Positions 14,673 to 26,691 of a stretch of 64,000 nucleotides of DNA are shown piece after piece. The stretch covers positions 248,001 to 312,000 of the forward strand of contig NZ_QZCS01000001.1 of the NCBI RefSeq assembly GCF_003594915.1, in the 5' to 3' direction. The notes beneath the pieces were generated by a model. That model made no database searches. It had not been told where the DNA came from and saw only the letters and a program-made list of their open reading frames with translations. The DNA is from Enterobacter chuandaensis (GTDB taxonomy: Bacteria > Pseudomonadota > Gammaproteobacteria > Enterobacterales > Enterobacteriaceae). The first letter of the stretch is position 1, and each line of letters starts with the position of its first letter. The position numbers were made by a program, and so were the translations under genes.

Positions 14673-16145
14673 TCATACCCCTACAAAAGCGTAACGATTA
14701 CGTCCGGCGCGTTTGGCCTGGTAGAGCGCCTGGTCGGCGGCAATAATGATATCCTGCTGACTCCCTGCGATGTCGACGGCACGCGCGGTAGAAACCCCAA
14801 TGCTTACCGTAACGCGCCCGAAGGGGCTAAAAGCATGTTCGATTTGCCGTGAAAAGACAGTGCGAATAATCGTCTGCGCAAGGCGGAGCGCCTCCTGGAT
14901 ATCCGTTGCCGGTAATATCAGCGCAAACTCTTCCCCGCCATATCGCGCCACAAGCTGATTGTCGCGGGTGAGGCTCTCCCTGAGCGTATTACCCAGTACC
15001 GCGAGACAACGGTCCCCTTCCGGATGGCCGTAGTTATCGTTGTATTTTTTGAAGTAATCCACATCCACAATCAGCATTGATATCGGCGCGTCATCTGCGG
15101 CGCAACGCGCGATGTCCGAGAGGATTTTTTCATCAAAGGTGCGACGGTTATAAAGCCCGGTCAGCGCATCCTCAGACGCAATAATCTTCAGCGCGTTATT
15201 ATCCCGCGTTTTTCTGGAGAGGTCGGAATAGAGAAAATACGACGCCACAATGAGTATGGCGGTAAAAACGAAAATGAGTACGGCGAGCTGAATCGCCTGC
15301 TTGCGCCAGGGTGAAAGAGCTTCATCAATGCTGACGGCAACCGTGGTGACCAGTCCGTAGCGTCTGTTTTTCTCATAGGCATAAATGCGCTCGATTTTAT
15401 CGAACCGGGAGACGGAGCTGGCTATCCCCGTATTTTGTACCTTTAGGTATTTCCTGAAGAGAGGTGAATCCGAAAAAATCGTGCCGATATAGGTATTTTT
15501 GAAGGGATGGCGAACCAGCAGCACGCCTGACTGTGTCGTTAAGCCAATCACGCCTGAGTGACCGATATTAATTTGCCCATAGAGCGCCAGAAAATTCTCG
15601 ATACCCAGCGTCACCACCACGACACCGTTAAATGCACCGGTGGGCGTTTCAAGGCGCCGGCTAATGGTTATGACCCATTTGCCGTTGGTTCTGCTGACCA
15701 CGGGCTCACCAATAAAAATCTGCTGGCTTTTATTTTCCTGATGATAAACAAAAAAAGACCTGTCGGAACCTTTGCGCGGCCCCGCAAACGTTTCATGCAA
15801 TGCGGTGAAAATATCGCCATGCGCATCGTAAACAACCACATTATTAATCTGAGAAAGAAGATTATCCTGATTGCTTATCATCCGCTGAATATTGGACGCC
15901 TGCTGCGGGGTCATGCCATAAATTTCGATTATGTCGGAAACGGTAGCTATGAGCATTTCGCTTTGGCGCATGATCCCCTCAGTGTAGACATCCAGGGTAT
16001 GGCTGAGGTTAGCAACGCTGGTATTAATTTGCTGGATTGACTGCTGTCGGGACGTGGCAATCTGGACGGCAAGCGACAGCGAAATAATCAATGAGACAAT
16101 GATGACGGTAATGGTTGTTGTGTAAAAAGTATTTTTCACATGCAC
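14673..16145 (-). CDS. Cache-GGDEF sensor diguanylate cyclase
   Basis: An N-terminal membrane segment (TTTITVIIVSLIISLSLAVQ) is followed by a periplasmic dCache-type domain of about 250 residues, a second span (LAVLIFVFTAILIVASYFLY) and a GGDEF domain (DALTGLYNRRTFDE) with active site ARYGGEEFALI. The RxxD inhibition site reads RDNQ, so product inhibition may be weak. The frame is open to TTG 16187, but AAGGTGG eight bases before GTG 16145 supports that start (490 residues). It faces the RyhB-type RNA at its 3' end and is divergent from the EAL gene. It is not E. coli DgcJ; the ligand is unknown. Confidence 0.85.
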   Translation of the reverse strand: MHVKNTFYTTTITVIIVSLIISLSLAVQIATSRQQSIQQINTSVANLSHTLDVYTEGIMRQSEMLIATVSDIIEIYGMTPQQASNIQRMISNQDNLLSQINNVVVYDAHGDIFTALHETFAGPRKGSDRSFFVYHQENKSQQIFIGEPVVSRTNGKWVITISRRLETPTGAFNGVVVVTLGIENFLALYGQINIGHSGVIGLTTQSGVLLVRHPFKNTYIGTIFSDSPLFRKYLKVQNTGIASSVSRFDKIERIYAYEKNRRYGLVTTVAVSIDEALSPWRKQAIQLAVLIFVFTAILIVASYFLYSDLSRKTRDNNALKIIASEDALTGLYNRRTFDEKILSDIARCAADDAPISMLIVDVDYFKKYNDNYGHPEGDRCLAVLGNTLRESLTRDNQLVARYGGEEFALILPATDIQEALRLAQTIIRTVFSRQIEHAFSPFGRVTVSIGVSTARAVDIAGSQQDIIIAADQALYQAKRAGRNRYAFVGV

Positions 16146-16329
16146 GAGCTTTTCCACCTTATCACGCCTGATATCCCTGGCTGACAACTCTCGTCACTGT
16201 AACAAAGCTCAGGTTAAGAGGAAAATGAATTGCACTTAAGCGTAACGGCTGCCGTTATTATCAGACTTGTAGCTTACCCTGCCTGTGTTAAGATTTGTGA
16301 AATCAGGGAGCGGACGGGGTATCTGGAAA

Positions 16330-17829
16330 ATGAAAAAAATCATTGCCGTTGCTATCGTTTCAACGCTTCTGGTCCTCCTGTCTCTTTATGCGATCAATGC
16401 TGCCATCGTGAGTCAGCAAAAAATCAAACAACGTGAAATTTCGCATACTCTTTTACGTTATTCCGAAAGTTTGTCTCAAAACGTGGCGCAGTCTCTTAAA
16501 AGCATGACCACCCAGGGATGCGACAAAGCCAGCCTCGATCGCTACCGGCAGATAAAACTTGAAAGCCTCTATTTTGCAGACATCGGTTTTATTGAAAAGG
16601 GAAAAATAGCCTGCACTGCTTTTTGGGGAAAACTCGCGATCCCAGTTCCCCTTCCAGCGGAACTCCATAAAACGCCCAGAGGATTCCTGCTGGCGCAATT
16701 TTCCAGAAAAGATTTTTTTACGGGCAACGCGGCCATCTATAATAATCTTATTATCTTCACTTCCCGCTATGCTTACGATAAATTCACCCCGATTACGGCA
16801 AGCTATTCTCTCAGCACCACCACCAAAGACTTTGGACGAACTTTTTTTTCGGCTACGCCTGAGTTGGCACAGCAGAGTTGGCTACCTGCCTCGTTGTTTA
16901 CCCTTACCCACACACAGTGCAGCAGTGCCTGGGATTTATGCGTTATAGTGAAGCATCACAACGCAGGACTGGCGGCGTTATCTCCGGCTGTGCTTATCAT
17001 TCTCGCGATCATTTTATATTTCATCTGGATTGCGATAACGCTATTTTTCTTTCGCATCAATGAGGATCGGTTCTCACTGGAGCGGACGCTGGTCAAAGCC
17101 GTTATTACCAACACCATTGCCGTTCACTACCAGCCGATTGTCCGGGTTCAGGATAAAAAAATCGTAGGGGTGGAAGTTCTGTCGAGATGGCGCGATCCAA
17201 AGCACGGTGACGTCTCACCGGAGCTGTTTATTCCATTGATTAAGAAGATTGGCCTGTATAAAAAATATTATATTAACATCCTTGAAAAATCGCTTTCAGA
17301 CATTGCCCCGCTGGCCAATAAGCATCAGCTGGTTGTTTCACTCAACGTTGGCCGTACGGAAATTGAAGACGGACAGTTTATTCGCATTTTACGCAATGGC
17401 TGTTTGGCCAATCACATTCCCCTTTCGCTGATAAAAGTTGAGCTCTCTGAAAAGGCGGTATCCGCGGCGAATATCCTGGAGGCGTTCTGCCGGGAATTAA
17501 ATTCGCTTGGTGTGAAAATATCCATTGATGACTTCGGAGTGCAAAACTCGAACCTGGCCAGACTGTCGCATCTTGAATATGATGAAATCAAAATCGACAA
17601 GTCGCTGGTCGATGGCATCAGCGAGCATTATAAGCAGAATATATTCGTCATTTTTAGCGACGCTCTGGCTAAGCTGAATAAAACCCTTGTTTTCGAAGGG
17701 GTTGAAAGTGAAATACAGTATCGCTTCATTGCTGAGAGATATCCCGACGCTTTTGTTCAGGGTTGGTATTTCTCAAAATCCGTCACCCGCAGCGGGCTGG
17801 CGAAGCTGCTTGTTGGCGTAGTGCGGTAA
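16330..17829 (+). CDS. CSS-motif EAL phosphodiesterase
   Basis: The 499-residue protein has an N-terminal span (KKIIAVAIVSTLLVLLSLYA), a periplasmic CSS domain of about 210 residues with Cys in QGCDKASLD and further Cys in KIACTAF, TQCSSAWDLC, a second span (LSPAVLIILAIILYFIWIAI) and an EAL domain. Catalytic motifs are present with small changes: EVLSRW for EALxRW, NVGRTEIE, ELSEKA, IDDFGVQNSN, KIDKSLV, EGVES and QGWYFS. In E. coli relatives (PdeB, C, D, G) periplasmic disulfide formation controls the enzyme. ATG 16330 is preferred to 16285 because it precedes the membrane segment directly. It is divergent from the cyclase, giving a make-and-break pair. Confidence 0.87.
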   Translation: MKKIIAVAIVSTLLVLLSLYAINAAIVSQQKIKQREISHTLLRYSESLSQNVAQSLKSMTTQGCDKASLDRYRQIKLESLYFADIGFIEKGKIACTAFWGKLAIPVPLPAELHKTPRGFLLAQFSRKDFFTGNAAIYNNLIIFTSRYAYDKFTPITASYSLSTTTKDFGRTFFSATPELAQQSWLPASLFTLTHTQCSSAWDLCVIVKHHNAGLAALSPAVLIILAIILYFIWIAITLFFFRINEDRFSLERTLVKAVITNTIAVHYQPIVRVQDKKIVGVEVLSRWRDPKHGDVSPELFIPLIKKIGLYKKYYINILEKSLSDIAPLANKHQLVVSLNVGRTEIEDGQFIRILRNGCLANHIPLSLIKVELSEKAVSAANILEAFCRELNSLGVKISIDDFGVQNSNLARLSHLEYDEIKIDKSLVDGISEHYKQNIFVIFSDALAKLNKTLVFEGVESEIQYRFIAERYPDAFVQGWYFSKSVTRSGLAKLLVGVVR

Positions 17830-17891
17830 AGCGGGATGTCAGGTTGCGTGATGCCAGGCAGTATCGCATAGCATCATCGCGTTGCGGCAGG

Positions 17892-18137
17892 CTACTCGTT
17901 TCCCCACTGATTAAGGAAATTCGCAATATCATCAATACGTTCGGCAAGAACTCCTGCTTCACGCGCCATCTCTTGCTGGGCGTCCTCACCAATCTCTTCA
18001 TTATTTGATAAACGCGTAAGCAGCAGCTGGAAATAATGCGCCAGCGCGTCGTGTTCTGACTCGCTCACGGACTGCTCGGTTTCCGTCACGTACTCATCGA
18101 CGATGTCATAATATTTCAGTGGGATATCGTTGTTCAT
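17892..18137 (-). CDS. ymjA: YmjA, DUF2543 protein
   Basis: From the ATG at 18137 the 81-residue product starts [19 protein letters not shown] and ends [13 protein letters not shown], matching E. coli YmjA in length and in most positions. It is a small acidic helical protein of unknown function. The longer frame from 18191 is rejected. In E. coli ymjA lies by the puu genes, so its place here, between the EAL gene and icd, reflects rearranged gene order. Confidence 0.85.
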   Translation of the reverse strand: MNNDIPLKYYDIVDEYVTETEQSVSESEHDALAHYFQLLLTRLSNNEEIGEDAQQEMAREAGVLAERIDDIANFLNQWGNE

Positions 18138-18211
18138 AACAGTCTCATATCTGACCTGTAAGGGTGAAGCCATAAGTATATCGGACGACACACGCCGACC
18201 ATAGCACTGCT

Positions 18212-18559
18212 TCAGATAAGTAGCGCAAGGAGAGCAGCGAGGGCCGGGATGGCCTGCACGTATAAAATTTTTCTGCTGGCAGTCGCTGCGCCAAAGAGTC
18301 CGGCAACCAGCACGCAGGCCAGGAAGAAGATGGCGACGTGGATCCCTTGTTCACCAAGCCAGAGGCTCCAGAGCAGGCCCGCCGCCAGGAACCCGTTGTA
18401 CAGCCCCTGATTCGCGGCCAGCACGCGGGTTTCACGCGCAAACTCAGGGCTGAGATTAAACGCCTTATGCCCCGTTCGGGTATTCCACAGAAACATTTCC
18501 AGCACAAGAATATAGAGATGAATTAACGCAACGACAACGATAAGGACAGTGGCTAACAT
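18212..18559 (-). CDS. DUF1304 family membrane protein
   Basis: The 115-residue protein from the ATG at 18559 begins [20 protein letters not shown] followed by EMFLWNT and later [15 protein letters not shown], the conserved DUF1304 pattern. Four membrane spans are expected. The function is unknown. Both 3' and 5' neighbours (ymjA, icd) are on the same strand but well separated. Confidence 0.82.
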   Translation of the reverse strand: MLATVLIVVVALIHLYILVLEMFLWNTRTGHKAFNLSPEFARETRVLAANQGLYNGFLAAGLLWSLWLGEQGIHVAIFFLACVLVAGLFGAATASRKILYVQAIPALAALLALLI

Positions 18560-18636
18560 CGTGCTGTCTCCCGCAGGCAGAGGCAAAAAAAACGGGAACC
18601 CTCAGGCCCCCGTTACTGTTTAACCCAGAATCTGGA

Positions 18637-19887
18637 TTACATGTTCGCGATAATCGCGTCGCCAAACTCTGAACATTTCAGCAGCTTAGCGCCTTCCATC
18701 AGACGTTCGAAATCGTAAGTTACGGTTTTCGCGTTGATCGCGCCTTCCATACCTTTAACGATCAGGTCTGCGGCTTCGAACCATTCCATATGGCGCAGCA
18801 TCATCTCTGCGGACAGGATGATAGAGCCTGGGTTCACTTTGTCCTGGCCTGCATATTTAGGCGCAGTACCGTGGGTCGCTTCGAACAGGGCGCACTCGTC
18901 ACCGATGTTCGCGCCTGGGGCGATACCGATACCGCCAACCTGTGCTGCCAGGGCGTCAGAGATGTAGTCACCGTTCAGGTTCATACAGGCAATCACGTCG
19001 TATTCTGCAGGACGCAGCAGGATCTGCTGCAGGAACGCATCGGCGATCACATCTTTAATGATGATCTCTTTGCCGGTGTTCGGGTTCTTGATCTTCTGCC
19101 ATGGGCCGCCGTCGATCAGCTCACCGCCGAACTCTTCGGTCGCCAGCTGGTAACCCCAGTCTTTGAACGCGCCTTCGGTGAACTTCATGATGTTGCCTTT
19201 GTGAACCAGGGTCACAGAGTCACGGTCGTTGGTGATCGCGTATTCGATTGCCGCGCGCACCAGACGCTTGGTCCCTTCTTCGGAGCACGGCTTGATGCCG
19301 ATACCGCAATGCTCAGGGAAGCGAATTTTCTTCACGCCCATCTCTTCGCGCAGGAATTTAATCACTTTTTCTGCGTCAGCAGAGTCCGCTTTCCATTCGA
19401 TACCCGCGTAGATGTCTTCTGAGTTTTCGCGGAAGATAACCATGTCGGTCAGTTCAGGGTGCTTAACCGGGCTTGGGGTGCCCTGATAGTAACGAACCGG
19501 ACGCAGACACACGTACAGGTCCAGCTCCTGACGCAGTGCCACGTTCAGGGAACGGATACCGCCGCCGACTGGGGTGGTCAGTGGGCCTTTAATAGCAACG
19601 CGGTAGTCGCGGATCAGGTCCAGCGTTTCTGCTGGCAGCCAGACGTCCTGGCCATAAACTTGAGTCGATTTCTCACCGGTGTAAATTTCCATCCAGGAAA
19701 TTTTACGCTCGCCTTTGTAGGCTTTCTCAACAGCGGCATCAACCACTTTCAGCATTGCCGGGGTAACGTCTACACCGATGCCGTCACCTTCGATGAACGG
19801 GATAATCGGATTGTGAGGAACGTTAATCTTGCCGTTTTGCAGGGTGATCTTTTTACCTTCCGCCGGAACAACTACTTTGCTTTCCAT
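18637..19887 (-). CDS. icd: Isocitrate dehydrogenase (NADP)
   Basis: The 416-residue enzyme equals E. coli Icd in length. It oxidises isocitrate to 2-oxoglutarate in the TCA cycle. [19 protein letters not shown] holds the active-site Ser113 that AceK phosphorylates, and [17 protein letters not shown] and [19 protein letters not shown] the metal/NADP region. The 3' end of icd is the attachment site of phages e14 and 21 in E. coli; here the end (GDAIIANM) is continuous and unoccupied. rluE is divergent. Confidence 0.97.
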   Translation of the reverse strand: MESKVVVPAEGKKITLQNGKINVPHNPIIPFIEGDGIGVDVTPAMLKVVDAAVEKAYKGERKISWMEIYTGEKSTQVYGQDVWLPAETLDLIRDYRVAIKGPLTTPVGGGIRSLNVALRQELDLYVCLRPVRYYQGTPSPVKHPELTDMVIFRENSEDIYAGIEWKADSADAEKVIKFLREEMGVKKIRFPEHCGIGIKPCSEEGTKRLVRAAIEYAITNDRDSVTLVHKGNIMKFTEGAFKDWGYQLATEEFGGELIDGGPWQKIKNPNTGKEIIIKDVIADAFLQQILLRPAEYDVIACMNLNGDYISDALAAQVGGIGIAPGANIGDECALFEATHGTAPKYAGQDKVNPGSIILSAEMMLRHMEWFEAADLIVKGMEGAINAKTVTYDFERLMEGAKLLKCSEFGDAIIANM

Positions 19888-20004
19888 TAACCTCTCCTTC
19901 GAGCGCTTCTGGTTGTTACTGATCTTATGTTAATAAATTGTAATGAGCCCTTCGATAGTACCTGATTGTCCTGCGCCATGAAAGGTCTTCGTTATTAGGC
20001 TATA

Positions 20005-20658
20005 ATGCGGCAATTGATAACGCCTGAAAATACCATGAAGAAAACTTCTTTTACAAAACACCGGGTTGAGCGATTCAGCTCGCGACAAGCCACCAGAAGA
20101 CCCCAGCAAACCCAGCCGAAGCGGGTGATTTTGTTCAATAAACCCTACGATGTTTTGCCGCAGTTTACCGATGAGGCCGGACGCAGCACGCTGAAGGACT
20201 ATATTCCCGTTCAGGGCGTCTACGCAGCCGGGCGTCTGGACCGCGACAGCGAAGGCCTTCTGGTCTTAACCAACGACGGCGCTTTACAGGCGAAGCTTAC
20301 GCAGCCAGGCAAACGCACCGGCAAAATTTACTTCGTGCAGGTCGAAGGCGAGCCGGATGAAGAGACGCTGGCGAAACTGCGCAGCGGCGTGACGCTGAAC
20401 GATGGCCCCACCTTGCCCGCCGGTATTGAACGCGTGAATGAACCAGAGTGGCTGTGGCCGCGTAACCCGCCCATTCGCGAGCGCAAATCCATTCCGACAA
20501 GCTGGCTCAAAATCACCCTGTATGAAGGCCGCAACCGCCAGGTTCGCCGCATGACTGCGCACGTCGGCTTCCCTACTCTGCGTCTGATTCGCTACGCCAT
20601 GGGCAGCTACACGCTGGAAACACTGGCAAACGGCGAATGGCGCGACGTTGCCCCTTAA
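20005..20658 (+). CDS. rluE: RluE, 23S rRNA pseudouridine(2457) synthase
   Basis: The 217-residue RsuA-family enzyme has [19 protein letters not shown] with the catalytic Asp, and the C-terminal [20 protein letters not shown]. It modifies U2457 of 23S rRNA. The N-terminal 30 residues are basic and variable, starting MRQLI as in E. coli. It is divergent from icd and ends nine bases before nudJ. Confidence 0.94.
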   Translation: MRQLITPENTMKKTSFTKHRVERFSSRQATRRPQQTQPKRVILFNKPYDVLPQFTDEAGRSTLKDYIPVQGVYAAGRLDRDSEGLLVLTNDGALQAKLTQPGKRTGKIYFVQVEGEPDEETLAKLRSGVTLNDGPTLPAGIERVNEPEWLWPRNPPIRERKSIPTSWLKITLYEGRNRQVRRMTAHVGFPTLRLIRYAMGSYTLETLANGEWRDVAP

Positions 20659-20667
20659 GGAGAAACG

Positions 20668-21141
20668 ATGTTTAAACCCCATGTCACCGTCGCCTGCGTG
20701 GTTCACGCGCAGGGTAAATTCCTTGTTGTCGAAGAGAGCATCAACGGCAAGGCGCTGTGGAATCAGCCTGCCGGGCATCTTGAAGCCAATGAAACTTTAC
20801 TGCAGGCGGCGAAGCGCGAGCTGTGGGAAGAGACCGGCATTCGTGCTGAGCCCCGGCATTTCATCCGTATGCACCAGTGGATTGCGCCTGACAGCACGCC
20901 ATTCCTGCGCTTTTTATTCGCCGTTGAGCTTAGCGAAATGTGCGCCACTGAACCGCACGATGACGATATCGATCGCTGCCTTTGGGTGACCGCCGACGAG
21001 ATCCTGAGCGCGCCAAACCTGCGCTCGCCGCTGGTTGCGGAAAGCATTCGCTGCTGGCAGTCAGGCGCACGCCTACCGCTGGATGTCATCGGAGAATTTA
21101 ACTGGCCGTTTACAGAGGGTGTCAACGGTGGGGGGGCGTGA
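20668..21141 (+). CDS. nudJ: NudJ, Nudix phosphatase
   Basis: The 157-residue protein has a full Nudix box, [20 protein letters not shown] followed by TGI. E. coli NudJ (YmfB) hydrolyses hydroxymethylpyrimidine pyrophosphate from the thiamine pathway and nucleoside di- and triphosphates. AAGGAG precedes the start by six bases. It is in line with rluE and mnmA. Confidence 0.93.
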   Translation: MFKPHVTVACVVHAQGKFLVVEESINGKALWNQPAGHLEANETLLQAAKRELWEETGIRAEPRHFIRMHQWIAPDSTPFLRFLFAVELSEMCATEPHDDDIDRCLWVTADEILSAPNLRSPLVAESIRCWQSGARLPLDVIGEFNWPFTEGVNGGGA

Positions 21142-21181
21142 TAGAATACGCCGCCTTGAAGTTCAATGTCGTGAGTATTCC

Positions 21182-22294
21182 ATGTCAGATAACAGCCAGA
21201 AAAAAGTGATCGTCGGCATGTCCGGCGGTGTCGATTCCTCCGTTTCCGCCTACCTGTTGCAGCAACAGGGCTATAAGGTGGAGGGTCTGTTCATGAAGAA
21301 CTGGGAGGAAGACGATGGCGAGGAGTACTGCACCGCCGCAGCGGATCTCGCCGACGCGCAGGCCGTATGCGACAAGCTCGGCATTGAGCTGCACACCGTT
21401 AACTTTGCCGCAGAATACTGGGACAACGTTTTTGAACTCTTCCTGGAAGAGTACAAAGCGGGCCGTACGCCGAACCCGGATATTCTGTGCAACAAAGAGA
21501 TCAAATTTAAAGCCTTCCTGGAATTCGCCGCGGAAGATCTGGGCGCTGACTACATTGCGACCGGTCACTACGTGCGTCGTGCAGACGTGAATGGCAAAAG
21601 CCAGCTGCTGCGCGGCCTCGACGGCAATAAAGACCAGAGCTACTTCCTTTATACGCTGAGCCATGAACAGATTGCGCAAAGCCTGTTCCCGGTCGGCGAA
21701 CTGGAAAAACCGGAAGTGCGTAAAATTGCGGAAGAGCTGGACCTGATCACCGCGAAGAAAAAAGATTCCACCGGCATCTGCTTCATTGGCGAGCGCAAAT
21801 TCCGCGACTTCCTGGGCCGCTACCTGCCCGCGCAGCCGGGTAAAATTGTCACCGTTGATGGCGATGAAATTGGTCAACATCAGGGGCTGATGTACCACAC
21901 CTTAGGCCAGCGCAAAGGCCTGGGTATCGGTGGAACCAAAGAAGGCAGCGAAGATCCATGGTATGTGGTCGACAAAGATGTCGAAAACAATATTCTGGTT
22001 GTCGCCCAGGGGCACGATCACCCGCGTCTGATGTCCGTTGGCCTTATCGCGCAGCAGCTGCACTGGGTCGACCGTGAGCCGCTGAAAGGCACGCTGCGCT
22101 GCACGGTGAAAACGCGCTACCGTCAGACCGATATTCCTTGCACCATTACCGCGCTCAATGACGATCGCATCGACGTCCGTTTCGACGAGCCGGTCGCCGC
22201 CGTCACCCCGGGCCAATCTGCCGTCTTCTACAGCGGCGAAATCTGCCTGGGCGGCGGGATTATTGAACAGCGCCTGCCGCTGCCCGCTGTTTAA
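21182..22294 (+). CDS. mnmA: MnmA, tRNA 2-thiouridylase
   Basis: The 370-residue enzyme thiolates U34 of tRNA for Lys, Glu and Gln using sulfur relayed by Tus[19 protein letters not shown] is the ATP PP-loop; the catalytic cysteines are in [13 protein letters not shown] and [13 protein letters not shown]. The start at MSDNSQKK matches the family; the open frame extends 49 codons upstream inside nudJ, which is rejected. It is followed 26 bp later by hflD. Confidence 0.96.
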   Translation: MSDNSQKKVIVGMSGGVDSSVSAYLLQQQGYKVEGLFMKNWEEDDGEEYCTAAADLADAQAVCDKLGIELHTVNFAAEYWDNVFELFLEEYKAGRTPNPDILCNKEIKFKAFLEFAAEDLGADYIATGHYVRRADVNGKSQLLRGLDGNKDQSYFLYTLSHEQIAQSLFPVGELEKPEVRKIAEELDLITAKKKDSTGICFIGERKFRDFLGRYLPAQPGKIVTVDGDEIGQHQGLMYHTLGQRKGLGIGGTKEGSEDPWYVVDKDVENNILVVAQGHDHPRLMSVGLIAQQLHWVDREPLKGTLRCTVKTRYRQTDIPCTITALNDDRIDVRFDEPVAAVTPGQSAVFYSGEICLGGGIIEQRLPLPAV

Positions 22295-22320
22295 CCGATT
22301 GCACACATAAAGGAGACCGT

Positions 22321-24340
<2,020 letters not shown>

Positions 24341-24347
24341 CACCTCT

Positions 24348-24386
24348 TCCCCCCCTTTCCGCCCGGAAAGGGGGTTGCTTTTCCTC
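24348..24386 (+). terminator. purB: purB terminator
   Basis: CCCCTTTCC and GGAAAGGGG pair around GCCC and are followed by TTGCTTTT, eight bases after the purB stop. Confidence 0.8.
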
Positions 24387-24403
24387 GGTTTACTGAATGT
24401 TTA
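24387..24403 (+). promoter_or_regulatory. phoP: PhoP box of the phoPQ promoter
   Basis: GGTTTA-CTGAA-TGTTTA is the direct hexamer repeat (spacing five) that PhoP binds. It is followed 12 bases later by CATAAT (24416-24421), the -10 element, and no good -35 is present, as in PhoP-activated promoters. It makes phoPQ autoregulated, as in E. coli. Confidence 0.9.
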
Positions 24404-24464
24404 TCCCCACAGCAACATAATCAGCGTTAAACTATTCATACTATTTATTCTGGGAGAAAAGATG

Positions 24465-25136
24465 ATGCGCGTACTGGTTGTTGAGGATAACGCATTGCTA
24501 CGCCACCACCTGAAAGTTCAGCTTCAGGAGATGGGACATCAGGTGGACGATGCGGAAGATGCAAAAGAAGCCGATTATTATCTCAATGAACATCTGCCGG
24601 ATATCGCCATTGTCGATTTAGGGCTGCCTGATGAAGACGGCCTGTCGTTAATTCGTCGCTGGCGCAGCCATGATGTTTCTCTGCCGGTTCTGGTTCTGAC
24701 GGCACGCGAAGGCTGGCAGGACAAAGTTGAAGTGCTCAGCGCCGGTGCGGATGATTACGTCACCAAACCGTTCCATATTGAAGAAGTGGCGGCGCGCATG
24801 CAGGCACTGTTACGCCGCAACAGCGGGCTGGCCTCGCAGGTTATCTCGATTCCACCGTTCCAGGTCGATCTCTCCCGACGCGAGCTCTCCATTAATGATG
24901 AAGTGATCAAGCTGACCGCGTTCGAATACACCATCATGGAAACGCTGATCCGCAACAGCGGCAAAGTGGTGAGCAAAGACTCCTTAATGCTCCAGCTCTA
25001 CCCGGATGCGGAACTGCGAGAAAGCCATACCATTGACGTGCTGATGGGCCGTTTGCGTAAGAAAATTCAGGTGCAGTATCCGCAGGATGTGATTACGACC
25101 GTCCGCGGTCAGGGCTACCTGTTTGAATTACGCTAA
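24465..25136 (+). CDS. phoP: PhoP, response regulator
   Basis: The 223-residue OmpR-type regulator has a receiver domain ([15 protein letters not shown]; phospho-acceptor Asp in [14 protein letters not shown]) and a C-terminal winged helix ending [13 protein letters not shown]. It controls magnesium-limitation, acid and antimicrobial-peptide responses. GGGAG lies eight bases before the ATG at 24465; an adjacent ATG at 24462 would add one residue. phoQ starts directly after its stop. Confidence 0.97.
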   Translation: MRVLVVEDNALLRHHLKVQLQEMGHQVDDAEDAKEADYYLNEHLPDIAIVDLGLPDEDGLSLIRRWRSHDVSLPVLVLTAREGWQDKVEVLSAGADDYVTKPFHIEEVAARMQALLRRNSGLASQVISIPPFQVDLSRRELSINDEVIKLTAFEYTIMETLIRNSGKVVSKDSLMLQLYPDAELRESHTIDVLMGRLRKKIQVQYPQDVITTVRGQGYLFELR

Positions 25137-26600
25137 ATGAAACGAATTTTGCGCCACATTCTCCCCCTCTCGCTGCGGGTTCGCTTTTTGCTGGCGACGG
25201 CCGCGGTGGTGCTGGTGCTGTCGCTCTCCTACGGCATGGTCGCCCTGGTGGGTTACAGCGTCAGCTTTGATAAAACGACCTTTCGGCTTTTACGCGGCGA
25301 AAGCAATCTGTTTTATACCCTGGCTAAATGGGAAAACAACCAAATCACCGTTGAAATGCCGGAAAACCTTAATCAGCAGAGCCCTACTTTAGCCCTGATT
25401 TACAACGAGAAGGGAAAGTTATTGTGGGCGCAGCGCGATATTCCGTGGCTGCTCAAAAGTATTCGCCCGGAGTGGCTCAAAACCAACGGTTTTCATGAGA
25501 TTGAAGCCGATCTCAACACCACCAGCACGCTGATCCGCGAAGATCGCTCTCTGCAGCAGAAGCTCAATGAAATTCGCGCTGATGATGCCGAGACGGAGAT
25601 GACGCACTCCGTGGCGATCAATATTTACCCTGCCACAATGAACATGCCGCAGCTGACCATTGTGGTAGTCGACACCATTCCGGTTGAGCTAAAACGTTCT
25701 TACAGGGTCTGGAGCTGGTTCGTTTATGTTCTGGCCGCCAACCTGCTGCTGGTGATCCCGCTGCTTTGGGTAGCGGCATGGTGGAGCCTGCGGCCCATTG
25801 AATCCCTGGCGCGAGAGGTACGCGAGCTGGAAGAGCATCATCGCGAAAAGCTCAATCCGGCAACCACCCGCGAGCTCACCAGCCTGGTGCGTAACCTCAA
25901 TCGCCTGCTGAAAAGCGAGCGCGAGCGCTATGATAAGTACCGGACTACTCTAACCGACCTCACCCACAGCCTGAAAACGCCGCTGGCCGTGATGCAAAGC
26001 ACCCTGCGTTCCATGCGCAGCTCAAAGCTGAGCGTCGACGATGCCGAGCCGGTAATGCTGGAACAGATCAGCCGAATCTCGCAGCAAATTGGCTACTACC
26101 TGCACCGCGCCAGCATGCGTTCCGGCAGCGCCCTGCTGAGCCGCGAGCTGCACCCGGTGGCTCCGCTGCTGGATAACCTCACGTCGGCCCTCAATAAGGT
26201 GTATCAGCGTAAAGGGGTGAACATCAGCCTCGATATTTCGCCTGAGATCAGCTTTGTCGGCGAAAAGAATGACTTTATGGAAGTGATGGGCAACCTGCTG
26301 GATAACGCCTGCAAATACTGTCTGGAGTTTGTGGAAGTCTCGGCGCGTCAGACGGACAACGAGTTACATATTATCGTTGAAGATGATGGCCCGGGGATCC
26401 CACGTAACAAACGTGATGTCGTGTTCGATCGCGGTCAGCGAGCGGATACGCTGCGCCCCGGTCAGGGCGTGGGATTGGCCGTCGCTCGCGAGATTGTTGA
26501 CCAGTACGATGGCAAAATCGAAACCAGCGAAAGCTTGCTGGGCGGGGCCAGAATGGAAGTGATTTTTGGTCGTCAGCAGCCCACATCGGACGATAGTTAA
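25137..26600 (+). CDS. phoQ: PhoQ, sensor histidine kinase
   Basis: The 487-residue sensor has two membrane spans (about 17-40 and 195-215), a periplasmic PAS-like domain with the acidic patch [14 protein letters not shown] that binds Mg2+ and peptides, a HAMP segment, the phospho-acceptor [13 protein letters not shown] and ATPase boxes [17 protein letters not shown] and GQGVGLAVA. It detects low Mg2+, low pH and cationic peptides and phosphorylates PhoP. The ATG follows the phoP stop without a gap. Confidence 0.97.
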   Translation: MKRILRHILPLSLRVRFLLATAAVVLVLSLSYGMVALVGYSVSFDKTTFRLLRGESNLFYTLAKWENNQITVEMPENLNQQSPTLALIYNEKGKLLWAQRDIPWLLKSIRPEWLKTNGFHEIEADLNTTSTLIREDRSLQQKLNEIRADDAETEMTHSVAINIYPATMNMPQLTIVVVDTIPVELKRSYRVWSWFVYVLAANLLLVIPLLWVAAWWSLRPIESLAREVRELEEHHREKLNPATTRELTSLVRNLNRLLKSERERYDKYRTTLTDLTHSLKTPLAVMQSTLRSMRSSKLSVDDAEPVMLEQISRISQQIGYYLHRASMRSGSALLSRELHPVAPLLDNLTSALNKVYQRKGVNISLDISPEISFVGEKNDFMEVMGNLLDNACKYCLEFVEVSARQTDNELHIIVEDDGPGIPRNKRDVVFDRGQRADTLRPGQGVGLAVAREIVDQYDGKIETSESLLGGARMEVIFGRQQPTSDDS

Positions 26601-26691
26601 CCCGTTATGTGAAAAATGCGAGGATCTCGCAGCCGGGGGCCTGAGCTTCCGTTATAATCCGAGTCAGTAAGAGCCTGCGGAATAAAAAAAT

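Noticed and set aside
18637-18680. Possible prophage insertion at the icd 3' end (e14/21 site)
   Set aside because: The icd end is continuous and there is no integrase or duplicated icd fragment nearby.
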